Assembly: GCF_029227915.1 (NCBI RefSeq) | Contig: NC_079881.1 | Coordinates: 17,023,501-17,087,500, forward strand | Length of the DNA stretch: 64,000 bases | From: Hydractinia symbiolongicarpus | Lineage: Eukaryota > Cnidaria > Hydrozoa > Anthoathecata > Hydractiniidae | Direction of reading: 5' to 3' | Part shown: piece by piece, positions 1 through 12,435 of the stretch | How positions within the stretch are numbered: position 1 is the first letter of the stretch | Layout of the letters: the number at the start of each line of letters is the position of its first letter | The notes under the pieces: model-generated | Seen by the model: the letters and a program-made list of their open reading frames with translations, nothing else | Database searches by the model: none | Told to the model about the DNA's origin: nothing | Position numbers and translations under genes: made by a program

Positions 1-3000
1 TATTTGTTGGCAATCATTGCAAATTTGTTCAGAAAAATTATGTTCGACTTTGTGATTGCTGACAATGCAGATCTTCGCGAACAATTTCTGTGTGTTTGGT
101 TTATTTATTTAGATTCAACAAATTGTTTTTGTAAACGATTTTTAGCCAATTCCGAAATAGATGCCTTAGAGAGATTTCGCAATGGATTTGGTGAGGCTTA
201 ACTAAAGCACTTTCTTGAGGAGACAATTACACACAAACTACACGAGTTAGTTTTTTATGCGCCACGATTTGCAAAAATGCATCGCACTTTGGGACTTTGG
301 AGTGAAGTGGGGCGTGAGAGCTTCCACAACTCAGTAAATGAAGTAAGACAAGTTGTAGATTAGATAAATTAGAAAATATTTTATTTTTAGACAATTTCGA
401 ACATGTTATATTTTTAACTTAAAAACGTACAAACACCCTGAGGATTAAAAGAATTACTTCCGTTCTCCTGTTAAATGCAGCTCGTATATTAAATTTGTAC
501 GCAAAATAGCGGTTTTTCACGTATATGGTCCCAAAACGTGAATTCGGACAGTTTTCGACAGATAATAATTTCATTAAAGACAATTTAGAACAGAAACAAC
601 GAGGTTTTCAAACTCATCAAACGAACTTATAACAGTAATCGTGGTCCTAAAAGGGTCTTTTCTCCAAAGATTTTTTACATTTTGTCTAAAAAGTGAATTT
701 GGTCAGTTTCCGAACTTTTTTGGACGATTTGGGACAGTATGAAGAATTATTACACTTATCTTGTCTCGGGAGATGTTTCTTGCTATTTTGGCGCAAATTA
801 AGAAATTTCGGAGAAGTGTCCGAAAAAAGCATTTTTTATTATATGGACAATTTATGGTGATAAATATCCATTTTACAAAATGTAAAAATTTTATTAAAAT
901 CTCAGGAAATTCTGCTGTTGTTGCCAGGGTATATTGTTTTCTTTGCAGGTCATTTTTGTTTGCGCTAAAACAGCCATGTGTAAGATCCCATAATTACAAG
1001 TCCTGGAAGGCGTCGGGTGGATCGCACACATTCACCGAAGAACATAATATGCGGGAGCGGATGAGGCAGAAAAGTAGGAGCTCAGGAAAAAAATGGTTTC
1101 AGTAAATAAAGATTTGGGATTGTGTGCGGCGGAGCTTTACTAAAGAACAGTTTATACTGATGTTAATTGGGTATTATTTGACACATGCCAAAAATGGTCA
1201 CATGAAGTTTGTGAATTGTTTGGGGAATCTGAAGAGATTACTCTAGAGAGATTTACGTGCCTAAAATGCTCTGGATTAGGTCGATTAGATCTTTATTCGC
1301 ATTTGGAAAAAAGTATTGAGGATCTAAGGAAACACCGTGTTACTCTTGGCAATGTCATTTTTAGAATTAGAACTTAGGTGTAAGTTCCTTCAGACTAAGT
1401 GTAAAGAGACCATGGGACAGCGGGAGAAGCAAAAGAAGAAGGAGAACTACACTTTTCCAGTGCCATGATGACATCAACGTTGCACGACAAGCATACCATG
1501 GTCATGTATTTATTTGTTGGCAATCATTGCAAATTTGTTCAGAAAAATCATGTTCGACTTTGTGATTACTGACAATGCAGATCTTCGCGAACAATTTCTT
1601 TGTGTGTTTGGTTTATTTATTCAGATTCAACAAATTGTTTTTGTAAACGATTTTTAGCCAATTCCGAAATAGATGCCTTAGAGAGATTTCGCAATGGATT
1701 TGGTGAGGCTTAACTAAAGCACTTTCTTGAGGAGACAATTACACACAAACTACACGAGTTAGTTTTTTATGCGCCACGATTTGCAAAAATGCATCGCACT
1801 TTGGGAATTTGGAGTGAAGTGGGGCGTGAGAGCTTCCACAACTCAGTAAATGAAGTAAGACAAGTTGTAGATTAGATAAATTAGAAAATATTTTATTTTT
1901 AGACAATTTCGAACATGTTATATTTTTAACTTAAAAACGTACAAACACCCTGAGGATTAAAAGAATTACTTCCGTTCTCCTGTTAAATGCAGCTCGTATA
2001 TTAAATTTGTACGCAAAATAGCGGTTTTTCACGTATATGGTCCCAAAACGTGAATTCGGACAGTTTTCGACAGATCATAATTTCATTAAAGACAATTTAG
2101 AACAGAAACAACGAGGTTTTCAAACTCATCAAACGAACTTATAACAGTAATCGTGGTCCTAAAGGGTCTTTTCTCCAAAGATTTTTTACATTTTGTCTAA
2201 AAAGTGAATTTGGTCAGTTTCCGAACTTTTTTTGACGATTTGGGACAGTATGAAGAATTATTACACTTATCTTGTCTCGGGAGATGTTTCTTGCTATTTT
2301 GGCCCAAATTAAGAAATTTCGGAGAAGTGTCCGAAAAAAGCATTTTTTATTATATGGACAATTTATGGTGATAAATATCCATTTTACAAAATGTAAAAAT
2401 CTTATTTAAATCTCAGGAAATTCTGCTGTTGTTGCCAGGGTATATTGTTTTCTTTGCAGGTCATTTTTGTTTGCGCTAAAACAGCCATGTGTAAGATCCC
2501 ATAATTACAAGTCCTGGAAGGCGTCGGGTGGATCGCACACATTCACCGAAGAACATAATATGCGGGAGCGGATGAGGCAGAAAAGTAGGAGCTCAGGAAA
2601 AAAATGGTTTCAGTAAATAAAGATTTGGGATCGTGTGCGGCGGAGCTTTACTAAAGAACAAAGTTTTATACTGATGTTAATTGGGTATTATTTGACACAT
2701 GCCAAGAATGGTCACATGAAGTTTGTGAATTGTTTGGGGAATCTGAAGAGATTACTCTAGAGAGATTTACGTGCCTAAAATGTTCTGGATTACGTCGATT
2801 AGATCTTCATTCGCATTTGGAAAAAAGTATTGAGGATCTAAGGAAACACCGTGTTACTCTTAGCGATTTCATTTTTAGAATTAGAACTTAGGTGTAAGTT
2901 CCTTCAGACTAAGTGTAAAGAGACCATGGGACAGCGGGAGAAGCAAAAGAAGAAGGAGAACTACACTTTTCCAGTGCCATGATGACATCAACGTTGCACG

Positions 3001-6000
3001 ACAAGCGTACCATGGTCATGTATTTATTTGTTGGCAATCATTGCAAATTTGTTCAGAAAAATTATGTTCGACTTTGTGATTGCTGACAATGCAGATCTTC
3101 GCGAACAATTTCTTTGTGTGTTTGGTTTATTTATTCAGATTCAACAAATTGTTTTTGTAAACGATTTTTAGCCGATTCCGAAATAGATGCCTTAGAGAGA
3201 TTTCGCAATGGATTTGGTGAGGCTTTACTAAAGCACTTTCTTGAGGAGACAATTACACACAAACTACACGAGTTAGTTTTTTATGCGCCACGATTTGCAA
3301 AAATGCATCGCACTTTGGGACTTTGGAGTGAAGTGGGGCGTGAGAGCTTCCACAACTCAGTAAATGAAGTAAGACAAGTTGTAGATTAGATAAATTAGAA
3401 AATATTTTATTTTTAGACAATTTCGAACATGTTATATTTTTAACTTAAAAACGTACAAACACCCTGAGGATTAAAAGAATTACTTCCGTTCTCCTGTTAA
3501 ATGCAGCTCGTATATTAAATTTGTACGCAAAATAGCGGTTTTTCACGTATATGGTCCCAAAACGTGAATTCGGACAGTTTTCGACAGATAATAATTTCAT
3601 TAAAGACAATTTAGAACAGAAACAACGAGGTTTTCAAACTCATCAAACGAACTTATAACAGTAATCGTGGTCCTAAAAGGGTCTTTTCTCCAAAGATTTT
3701 TTACATATTGTCTAAAAAGTGAATTTGGTCAGTTTCCGAACTTTTTTTGACGATTTGGGACAGTATGAAGAATTATTACACTTATCTTGTCTCGGGAGAT
3801 GTTTCTTGCTATTTTGGCCCAAATTAAGAAATTTCGGAGAAGTGTCCGAAAAAAGCATTTTTTATTATATGGACAATTTATGGTGATAAATATCCATTTT
3901 ACAAAATGTAAAAATCTTATTTAAATCTCAGGAAATTCTGCTGTTGTTGCCAGGGTATATTGTTTTCTTTGCAGGTCATTTTTGTTTGCGCTAAAACAGC
4001 CATGTGTAAGATCCCATAATTACAAGTCCTGGAAGGCGTCGGGTGGATCGCACACATTCACCGAAGAACATAATATGCGGGAGCGGATGAGGCAGAAAAG
4101 TAGGAGCTCAGGAAAAAAATGGTTTCAGTAAATAAAGATTTGGGATCGTGTGCGGCGGAGCTTTACTAAAGAACAAAGTTTTATACTGATGTTAATTGGG
4201 TATTATTTGACACATGCCAAGAATGGTCACATGAAGTTTGTGAATTGTTTGGGGAATCTGAAGAGATTACTCTAGAGAGATTTACGTGCCTAAAATGTTC
4301 TGGATTAGGTCGATTAGATCTTCATTCGCATTTGGAAAAAAGTATTGAGGATCTAAGGAAACACCGTGTTACTCTTAGCGATTTCATTTTTAGAATTAGA
4401 ACTTAGGTGTAAGTTCCTTCAGACTAAGTGTAAAGAGACCATGGGACAGCGGGAGAAGCAAAAGAAGAAGGAGAACTACACTTTTCCAGTGCCATGATGA
4501 CATCAACGTTGCACGACAAGCATACCATGGTCATGTATTTATTTGTTGGCAATCATTGCAAATTTGTTCAGAAAAATTATGTTCGACTTTGTGATTGCTG
4601 ACAATGCAGATCTTCGCGAACAATTTCTTTGTGTGTTTGGTTTATTTATTTAGATTCAACAAATTGTTTTTGTAAACGATTTTTAGCCGATTCCGAAATA
4701 GATGCCTTAGAGAGATTTCGCAATGGATTTGGTGAGGCTTTACTAAAGCACTTTCTTGAGGAGACAATTACACACAAACTACACGAGTTAGTTTTTTATG
4801 CGCCACGATTTGCAAAAATGCATCGCACTTTGGGACTTTGGAGTGAAGTGGGGCGTGAGAGCTTCCACAACTCAGTAAATGAAGTAAGACAAGTTGTAGA
4901 TTAGATAAATTAGAAAATATTTTATTTTTAGACAATTTCGAACATGTTATATTTTTAACTTAAAAACGTACAAACACCCTGAGGATTAAAAGAATTACTT
5001 CCGTTCTCCTGTTAAATGCAGCTCGTATATTAAATTTGTACGCAAAATAGCGGTTTTTCACGTATATGGTCCCAAAACGTGAATTCGGACAGTTTTCGAC
5101 AGATAATAAATTCATTAAAGACAATTTAGAACAGAAATAACGAGGTTTTCAAACTCATCAAACGAACTTATAACAGTAATCGTGGTCCTAAAGGGTCTTT
5201 TCTCCAAAGATTTTTTACATTTTGTCTAAAAAGTGAATTTGGTCAGTTTCCGAACTTTTTTTGACGATTTTGGACAGTATGAAAAATTATTACACTTATC
5301 TTGTCTCGGGAGATGTTTCTTGCTATTTTGGCCCAAATTAAGAAATTTCGGAGAAGTGTCCGAAAAAAGCATTTTTTATTATATGGACACTTTATGGTGA
5401 TAAATATCCATTTTACAAAATGTAAAAATCTTATTTAGTTCTCAGGAATTCTGCTTTTGTTGCCAGGGTATTTTGTTTTCTTTGCAGGTCATTTTTGTTT
5501 GCGCTAAAACAGCCATGTGTAAGATCCCATAATAACAAGTCCTGGAAGGCGTCGGGTGGATCGCACACATTCACCAAAGAACATAATATGCGAGAGCGGA
5601 TGAGGCAGAAAAGTAGGAGCTCAGGAAAAAAATGGTTTCATTAAATAAAGATTTGGGATCGTGTGCGGCGGAGCTTTACTAAAAAACAAAGTTTTATACT
5701 GATGTTAATTGGGTATTATTTGACACATGCCAAAAATGGTCACATGAAGTTTGTGAATTGTTTGTGGAATCTGAAGAGATTACACTAGAGAGATTTACGT
5801 GCCTAAAATGTTCTGGATTAGGTCGATTAGATATTCATTCGCATTTGGAAAAAAGTATTAAGGATCTAAGGAAACACCGTGTTACTCTTGGCGACTTCAT
5901 TTTCGAATTAGAACTTAGGTGTAAGTTCCTTCAGACTAAGTGTGAAGAGACCATGGGTCAGCGGGAGAAGCAAAAAAAGAAGGAGAACTACACTTCTCCA

Positions 6001-8732
6001 GTGCCATGATGACATCAACGTTGCACGACAAGCATACCATGCTCATGTATTTATTTGTTGGCAATCATTGCAAATTTGTTCAGAAAAATCATGTTCGACT
6101 TTGCGATTGCTGACAATGCAGATCTTCGCGAACAATTTCTTGGTGTGTTTGGTTTATTTATTCAGATTCAAGAAATTTTTTTTGTAAACGATTTTTAACC
6201 GATTCCGAAATAGATGCCTTAGAGAGATTTTGCAATGGATTTGGTGAGGCTTTACTAAAACACTTTCTTGAGGAGACAATTACATACAAACTACACGAGT
6301 TAGTTTTTTATGCGCCACGATTTGCAAAAATGCATCGCACTTTGGGACTTTGGAGTGAAGAGGGGCGTGAGAGCTTCCACAACTCAGTAAATGAAGTAAG
6401 ACAAGTTGTAGATTAGATAAATTAGAAAATATTTTATTTTTAGACAATTTCGAACATGTTATATTTTTAACTTAAAAACGTACAAACACCCTGAGGATTA
6501 AAAGAATTACTTCCGTTCTCCTGTTAAATGCAGCTCGTATATTAAATTTGTACGCAAAATAGCGGTTTTTCACGTATATGGTCCCAAAACGTGAATTCGG
6601 ACAGTTTTCGACAGATAATAATTTCATTAAAGACAATTTAGAACAGAAATAACGAGGTTTTCAAACTCATCAAACGAACTTATAACAGTAATCGTGGTCC
6701 TAAAGGGTCTTTTCTCCAAAGATTTTTTACATTTTGTCTAAAAAGTGAATTTGGTCAGTTTCCGAACTTTTTTTGACGATTTTGGACAGTATGAAAAATT
6801 ATTACACTTATCTTGTCTCGGGAGATGTTTCTTGCTATTTTGGCCCAAATTAAGAAATTTCGGAGAAGTGTCCGAAAAAAGCATTTTTTATTATATGGAC
6901 ACTTTATGGTGATAAATATCCATTTTACAAAATGTAAAAATCTTATTTAGTTCTCAGGAATTCTGCTTTTGTTGCCAGGGTATTTTGTTTTCTTTGCAGG
7001 TCATTTTTGTTTGCGCTAAAACAGCCATGTGTAAGATCCCATAATAACAAGTCCTGGAAGGCGTCGGGTGGATCGCACACATTCACCAAAGAACATAATA
7101 TGCGAGAGCGGATGAGGCAGAAAAGTAGGAGCTCAGGAAAAAAATGGTTTCATTAAATAAAGATTTGGGATCGTGTGCGGCGGAGCTTTACTAAAAAACA
7201 AAGTTTTATACTGATGTTAATTGGGTATTATTTGACACATGCCAAAAATGGTCACATGAAGTTTGTGAATTGTTTGTGGAATCTGAAGAGATTACACTAG
7301 AGAGATTTACGTGCCTAAAATGTTCTGGATTAGGTCGATTAGATATTCATTCGCATTTGGAAAAAAGTATTAAGGATCTAAGGAAACACCGTGTTACTCT
7401 TGGCGACTTCATTTTCGAATTAGAACTTAGGTGTAAGTTCCTTCAGACTAAGTGTGAAGAGACCATGGGTCAGCGGGAGAAGCAAAAAAAGAAGGAGAAC
7501 TACACTTCTCCAGTGCCATGATGACATCAACGTTGCACGACAAGCATACCATGCTCATGTATTTATTTGTTGGCAATCATTGCAAATTTGTTCAGAATAA
7601 TCATGTTCGACTTTGCGATTGCTGACAATGCAGATCTTCGCGAACAATTTCTTGGTGTGTTTGGTTTATTTATTCAGATTCAAGAAATTTTTTTTGTAAA
7701 CGATTTTTAACCGATTCCGAAATAGATGCCTTAGAGAGATTTTGCAATGGATTTGGTGAGGCTTTACTAAAACACTTTCTTGAGGAGACAATTACATACA
7801 AACTACACGAGTTAGTTTTTTATGCGCCACGATTTGCAAAAATGCATCGCACTTTGGGACTTTGGAGTGAAGAGGGGCGTGAGAGCTTGCACAACTCAGT
7901 AAATGAAGTAAGACAGTTGTAGATTATATAAATTAAAAAATATTTTATTTTTAGACAATTTTGGCCATGTTATATTTCTAACTTAAAAACGTACAAACAC
8001 CCTGAGGGTTAAAACAATTACTTCCGTTCTCCTGTTAAATGCAGCTCGTATATTGAATTTGTACGCAAAATAGAGGTTTTTCACGTATGTGGTCCCAAAA
8101 CGTGAATTCGGACAGTTTTGGACAGATCATAATTTCATTAAAGACAATTTAGAACAGAAACAACGGAGTTTTAAAAGTCATCAAACGAACTTATAACAGT
8201 AATCCTGGCCCTAAAGGGTCTTTTCTCCAAAGATTTTTTACATTTTGTCCAAAAATTGAATTTGGTCAGTTTCCGAACTTTTTTTGACGATTTGGGACAG
8301 TATGAAAAATTATTACACTTATCTTGTCTCGGGAGATGTTTTTGATATTTTGACCCAAATTAAGAAATTTCGGAGAAGTGTCCGAAAAAAGCATTTTTTT
8401 ATTATATGGACAATTTATGGTGATAAATATCCATTTTACAAAATGTAAAAATCTTATTTAGTTCTCAGGAAATTCTGCTTTTGTTTCCAGGGTATATTGT
8501 TTCTTTTGCAGGACATTTTTTGTCTGCGCTAAAACAGCCATGTGTAAGATCCCATAATTACAAGTCCTGGAAGGCGTTGGGTGGATCGCACACATTCACC
8601 GAAGAACATAATATGCGGGAGCGGATGAGGCAGAAAAGTAGGAGCTCAGGAAAAAAATGGTTTCAGTAAATAAAGATTTGGGATCGTGTGCGGCGGAGCT
8701 TTACTAAAGAACAAAGTTTTATACTGATGTTA
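1..8732. repeat. 1.5-kb tandem satellite, left block
   Basis: Direct head-to-tail repeats. The landmark TTGGCAATCATTGCAAATTT recurs at about 7, 1517, 3031, 4546, 6058 and 7570, giving units of 1510 to 1515 bp. The first copy is cut by the window edge. Units are highly similar, with diagnostic variants that define at least three types: A (left, GAACAGAAACAACGAGG), B (from about 5107, GAACAGAAATAACGAGG and GGACACTTTATGG) and C (about 7900-8450, more diverged). The two B units around 5758 and 7270 encode identical 83-residue ORFs. Each unit carries decayed coding sequence (see 12437-13143) and an internal non-coding part containing short related sub-repeats around GTGAATTCGGACAG and GTGAATTTGGTCAG. 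The block ends at the AT target duplication of the ISL2EU element. Confidence 0.95.
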
Positions 8733-8734
8733 AT

Positions 8735-8786
8735 TCCCCGTTCCCTCTATACGGCTAATTCGCAATGCATTATGGTAGTTGTATTC
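8735..8786 (+). repeat. ISL2EU left TIR
   Basis: 52 bp, perfect inverted match to 12382-12433. The match stops after GTTGTATTC, where left reads CGCG and right (complement) reads TACA. Confidence 0.93.
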
Positions 8787-8822
8787 CGCGAAAACGTAAA
8801 CAAACCATTCGTAGTAACAAAA

Positions 8823-10395
8823 ATGGCCGAACAAGTACACTTCATCCTTAATTCTACTCAAAACCAAAGCGATATACAAAATTCTAATCAAGACAACAGT
8901 TTTTTTCAAAACTTGGGCTCTCCTGCAAGCATTGGGCTCAAACTTTTCATCAAGTTCAAGCTTTTTATTGCAAGCTAAAAGTAAAGGAGGAGGGATAACT
9001 TGCTGTGTACCTCTCTGTCAAAACAACTCAAAGAAGAATCCAGACTTATCTTTTTATGTCATTCCTAAAGACTCAGAGCTTCGAAAGAAATGGCTTTTTA
9101 TGATCAGTAGAAAGGATTTTGTACCTTCTACATCGCATAGAGTTTGCTCTGTTCATTTCACTGGTGGAAAGAAGACATATATGAACAATGTTCCCACAAT
9201 AGTCCCAAAAACTATCAAACCAACAGCTAGCAAACCAAGAAAAACTCTCAACAGTACAAACTGTAAATTGCAACTATTTTCTCCTGTGAGGGCTACGACA
9301 AATGACATTGCTGCAGAATTATCTGTGGAGGAAGAGTTAAAACAAGAGTTGGAAAAATTGAGAGCCGAAATTAGTTGTATGAGAATTCATGAAAAGGAAC
9401 TTGATCAAACTATTGAAAAACAACAAGCCACTATAAGTGACATAGCATTTTCAATTGACCGGTTTAAACACAATGAAGCACACTTTAAGTTTTATACCGG
9501 ATTCGAATCTTATAAATTATTCAAAGCAGTTTTAGAATATTTACAACCAGCTGCAAATAAACTAATATATTGGGGTTCAAATACTAACACTGAAAATACA
9601 AAAAATATAAACTCTACAAAACGAGGCCGATCACGATCATTGAGCGCAGAAGAAGAATTCTTTATGATACTGGTTCGAATTCGATGTGGACTTTTGTTAG
9701 AAGATATGGCTGTTCGATTTAATATGTCGACAAGTCACATAAGCAGAATATTGATTACATGGACAGATTTTTTACATTCACAATTCCGTATGCTTCCAAT
9801 ATGGGCTTCAAAAGAAACAGTACAAAATAGAATGCCGAAATGTTTTCCAAAAAGTTACCCAAATACCCGTGTCATATTAGATTGTACAGAAGTATTTGTG
9901 GAAATGCCTACGTCATATCGCACACAGTCCAGTACCTTTTCAAATTACAAACACCATAATACAGCAAAAGGATTAGTCGGAATAGCTCCTGATGGATCAG
10001 TGACATTTGTCTCTGATTTGTATGGTGGACGCTTTTCGGATAAACGAATAACAAAAGATAGTGGTATATACGATTTGCTAGAGCCTGGGGATTCTGTGAT
10101 GGCTGATAGAGGATTTGAGCTCGAGGAAGATTTACCTGATGGAGTAACATTAAATATTCCACCATTTTTAGATGGAAAACCTCAGCTAAGTTTATTAGAG
10201 GAAAACGAAACTAGAAGAATAGCATCTGTACGTGTACATGTCGAACGAGCAATCGAACGTATAAAAAATTACCGAATTTTACAAACAGTTTTCAAACTAT
10301 CAATGGCTGCTGAACTCAATAAGATATGGGTTATTTGTTGTTATTTAGTTAATTTTTTACCACAGTTGGTACCAGATGTAAATACGAATGACTAA
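8823..10395 (+). CDS. THAP-domain DDE_Tnp_4 transposase (ISL2EU)
   Basis: Cut-and-paste transposase, expected to bind the TIRs and catalyse strand transfer. Numbering the long frame from 8932: a THAP zinc finger at about 24-95 (C24/C25, C29, C72, H75 in CSVHF), a coiled coil about 130-170, a helix-turn-helix about 235-285 (SAEEEFFMILVRIRCGL, MSTSHISRIL) and a DDE_Tnp_4 catalytic core about 312-445 with D317 (ILDCTE), D392 (MADRGF) and E438 (VERAIERI). The long frame has no ATG before the THAP domain. The natural start is probably ATG 8823 in another frame (MAEQVHF); a run of seven T at 8900-8906 lies between, and one base fewer there would join the two frames. This may be a real indel, a sequencing error or a small splice. 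The gene converges on the nuclease gene with 88 bp between stops. Confidence 0.9.
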
Positions 10396-10483
10396 AAATT
10401 ATAAAATTTCGTACACTATATATATATATATACTAGATCATGAAATATAAAGACAAAACAATATTGTGAGGAAACAATTTTAT

Positions 10484-12211
10484 TTACTCACACTGTTGTT
10501 CTGTAATGTTGCTGTGCATGAAAGTGAAATAAAAGTGTGTTAGCTCAGGCAAAGTAATTCTGTTCCATTTTTCCTTTTGAAAAACTATTGTTTCCACATG
10601 TCGGTCAACTTTTGTATAAACAATAAAATCAATTTCATTGACTTGTGTTACTGCCATCACACCTTGACATTGGTGAAAATAATTATGTCTTTCTTTGAGT
10701 TTTGGCTTGCCATTCGATATTTGTAAAAAAAAATTTTTATCTTTGCATGCGTCAGAAATAGAGCAATCCTTTTTTGAATATGGGCACTTCACCTCAATCA
10801 ATCGAGCATTCCCATTCAAAGTTGTTGCGCCTTCAGGACTTGCACCTAACCACGGCCATTTTGGATTAATAACGAAACCACATTTTTCGACTTCAATATT
10901 TTTCTCGGTTTGATACCAGTTTAGAGCATTAACTTCATTTTCTAAGCCCCATTTGCAGGCCTCTGATGTAAAGTTTTTATTTTTATTTAGACATTTTTGT
11001 AATATGCTTTTTGGATGTATATTTTTTCTTCTATTTATAATAGATCCAAAATTGGATGATGTTATGCGTTTCTTTCTTTCTGTGTACCACATATCACATT
11101 TATACTGAGTACATGTGGATTTTTCTATGTCTCGAACTTGTTCGGCATTGACATGAATGAAATTGTTTACAAATGACTTTTGCTCATCTGATAACTCTGC
11201 TATTTCTGGTTCAAAGTCAAGAGCCTGCAAAAATAAATTAACTGTCGGACGTAATTCAACTGTTTCACTGTTTGTCTGTTCAAAATTAAATTCTTTTATA
11301 GATGTGTCATAAAATGATGATGGTTTATAGTCATTTCCTTGTAATAAATATGCCATTGAAGTTCCTTGCCCTATTTCAAATAAGTCTGTCGCTAATTTTT
11401 TGACTTTTTCGGTTGAGGGCTCATGTGCAAACAGTGGTGTAGAACAAAATTTTCTATTTCCTGTGACCAACGGTCTTTTGCGACTTTCATTTGTGTCTTT
11501 CGTAAGGTCTGCTTTCTCGAATGCCATTGCAGAAAATTTTATTGGTGCAGAATTTGCACTTTCTCCAGGTACATGCCATTTTTGTAACAAATCTGTGCAT
11601 GTCTTGTCATCAGGGACAATTTTTAAGTCCAACTGTTTGTATTCAACCAATTGAAATAGAACTGCTGCGACATGCTTACAGCATCCTCCTGCTCCAGCTT
11701 TACATAAACATTTCGCATACAAAATATCACCACTTCTTTGACACAGGTGGACATAAACAGAATATTTTTCTCTTTTCATGGAAGCAGCTACAAAACATTT
11801 CACAAGAAAAGTTAATTTTTCAGCCATAACATTACTTTTAACTCTCACTTTCTTCACGTAGCTCTCCTTGAATAGTTGGTATCCAAGAATTTTATGCTTT
11901 GTAGCACCCTTCGGCTTGCTATCACAGCTATTTCCAAGAACTAAATATTGGTGAATTTTCTCCTGGGTGATCGAAGGCATAGCTGCAAGATCAGTTGACC
12001 ATTGACTTATATCTTCGTGTGTTCTTTCCTCCACTTCTTCGTCCCTCTCGGCATTTGTTAATTCTTTAAAAACAGGTCTTGGTACCACACAAGAGCTTTG
12101 AGAAAAGCTAGGCCCAAGATCTGTAGAGCTTAAAATTATATCTAAATCTGTATCCTTATTTATTACTTCCATTTCGACTTCTTTCACTCCTAAAACCTCA
12201 CTAACTAACAA
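10484..12211 (-). CDS. SWIM zinc finger + YqaJ-like nuclease (ISL2EU ORF2)
   Basis: Intact 575-residue ORF on the minus strand, the second gene of the element. A SWIM zinc finger lies at about 155-190 with the CxC...CxH ligands C168, C170, C178, H180 in a CLCKAGAGGCCKH context. A YqaJ/lambda-exonuclease-type (PD-(D/E)xK) domain spans about 370-540: RITSSNFG, WGLENEVNAL (E425/E427), GASPEG (455-461), IEVKCPY (E473, K475) and the downstream HQCQGVMAVT helix. The usual second acidic residue of GASPDG is Glu (E460) here, a conservative but unusual change at a metal ligand. The first about 120 residues are acidic and low in recognisable structure. The role of YqaJ proteins in ISL2EU transposition is not established; processing of DNA ends is a plausible guess. 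Confidence 0.9.
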   Translation of the reverse strand: MLVSEVLGVKEVEMEVINKDTDLDIILSSTDLGPSFSQSSCVVPRPVFKELTNAERDEEVEERTHEDISQWSTDLAAMPSITQEKIHQYLVLGNSCDSKPKGATKHKILGYQLFKESYVKKVRVKSNVMAEKLTFLVKCFVAASMKREKYSVYVHLCQRSGDILYAKCLCKAGAGGCCKHVAAVLFQLVEYKQLDLKIVPDDKTCTDLLQKWHVPGESANSAPIKFSAMAFEKADLTKDTNESRKRPLVTGNRKFCSTPLFAHEPSTEKVKKLATDLFEIGQGTSMAYLLQGNDYKPSSFYDTSIKEFNFEQTNSETVELRPTVNLFLQALDFEPEIAELSDEQKSFVNNFIHVNAEQVRDIEKSTCTQYKCDMWYTERKKRITSSNFGSIINRRKNIHPKSILQKCLNKNKNFTSEACKWGLENEVNALNWYQTEKNIEVEKCGFVINPKWPWLGASPEGATTLNGNARLIEVKCPYSKKDCSISDACKDKNFFLQISNGKPKLKERHNYFHQCQGVMAVTQVNEIDFIVYTKVDRHVETIVFQKEKWNRITLPELTHFYFTFMHSNITEQQCE

Positions 12212-12381
12212 TATTTAAATGTTTACATCAATAACACGGGTTTTGGATAAGGGAGATAATGATTTTCTTGAGGAGATTTGAAAATTATCACAAACAATAA
12301 CGGCTTTTTGTTATTATCGCCACAATAAAAAGAATGCTGTTATTTATTTACAAACTCTCGCTTCTGGGAGGGAAAACTGTA

Positions 12382-12433
12382 GAATACAACTACCATAATG
12401 CATTGCGAATTAGCCGTATAGAGGGAACGGGGA
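12382..12433 (-). repeat. ISL2EU right TIR
   Basis: Perfect inverted copy of 8735-8786, followed by the AT target duplication at 12434-12435 and the resumed satellite. Confidence 0.93.
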
Positions 12434-12435
12434 AT

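Larger units (their letters stand above)
8735..12433 (+). mobile_element. ISL2EU-type DNA transposon, near-intact
   Basis: A 3699 bp insertion in a satellite unit. Terminal inverted repeats of 52 bp match perfectly, starting TCCCCGTTCCCTCTATACGG on each end. The uninterrupted unit reads GATGTTAATTGGGTATT; here it becomes GATGTTAAT-element-ATTGGGTATT, so the target duplication is AT (8733-8734, 12434-12435). Known from the family: ISL2EU elements make AT duplications and encode two proteins, a THAP/DDE transposase and a YqaJ-like nuclease; both are present here, convergent. Perfect TIRs and long open frames argue for a recent insertion. Confidence 0.92.

Noticed and set aside
5107-8130. Near-identical adjacent satellite units as an assembly duplication
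   Set aside because: Cannot be decided from sequence alone; scattered differences (for example AAAAATC at 6085 versus AATAATC at 7597) favour real separate copies, so no artefact is claimed.
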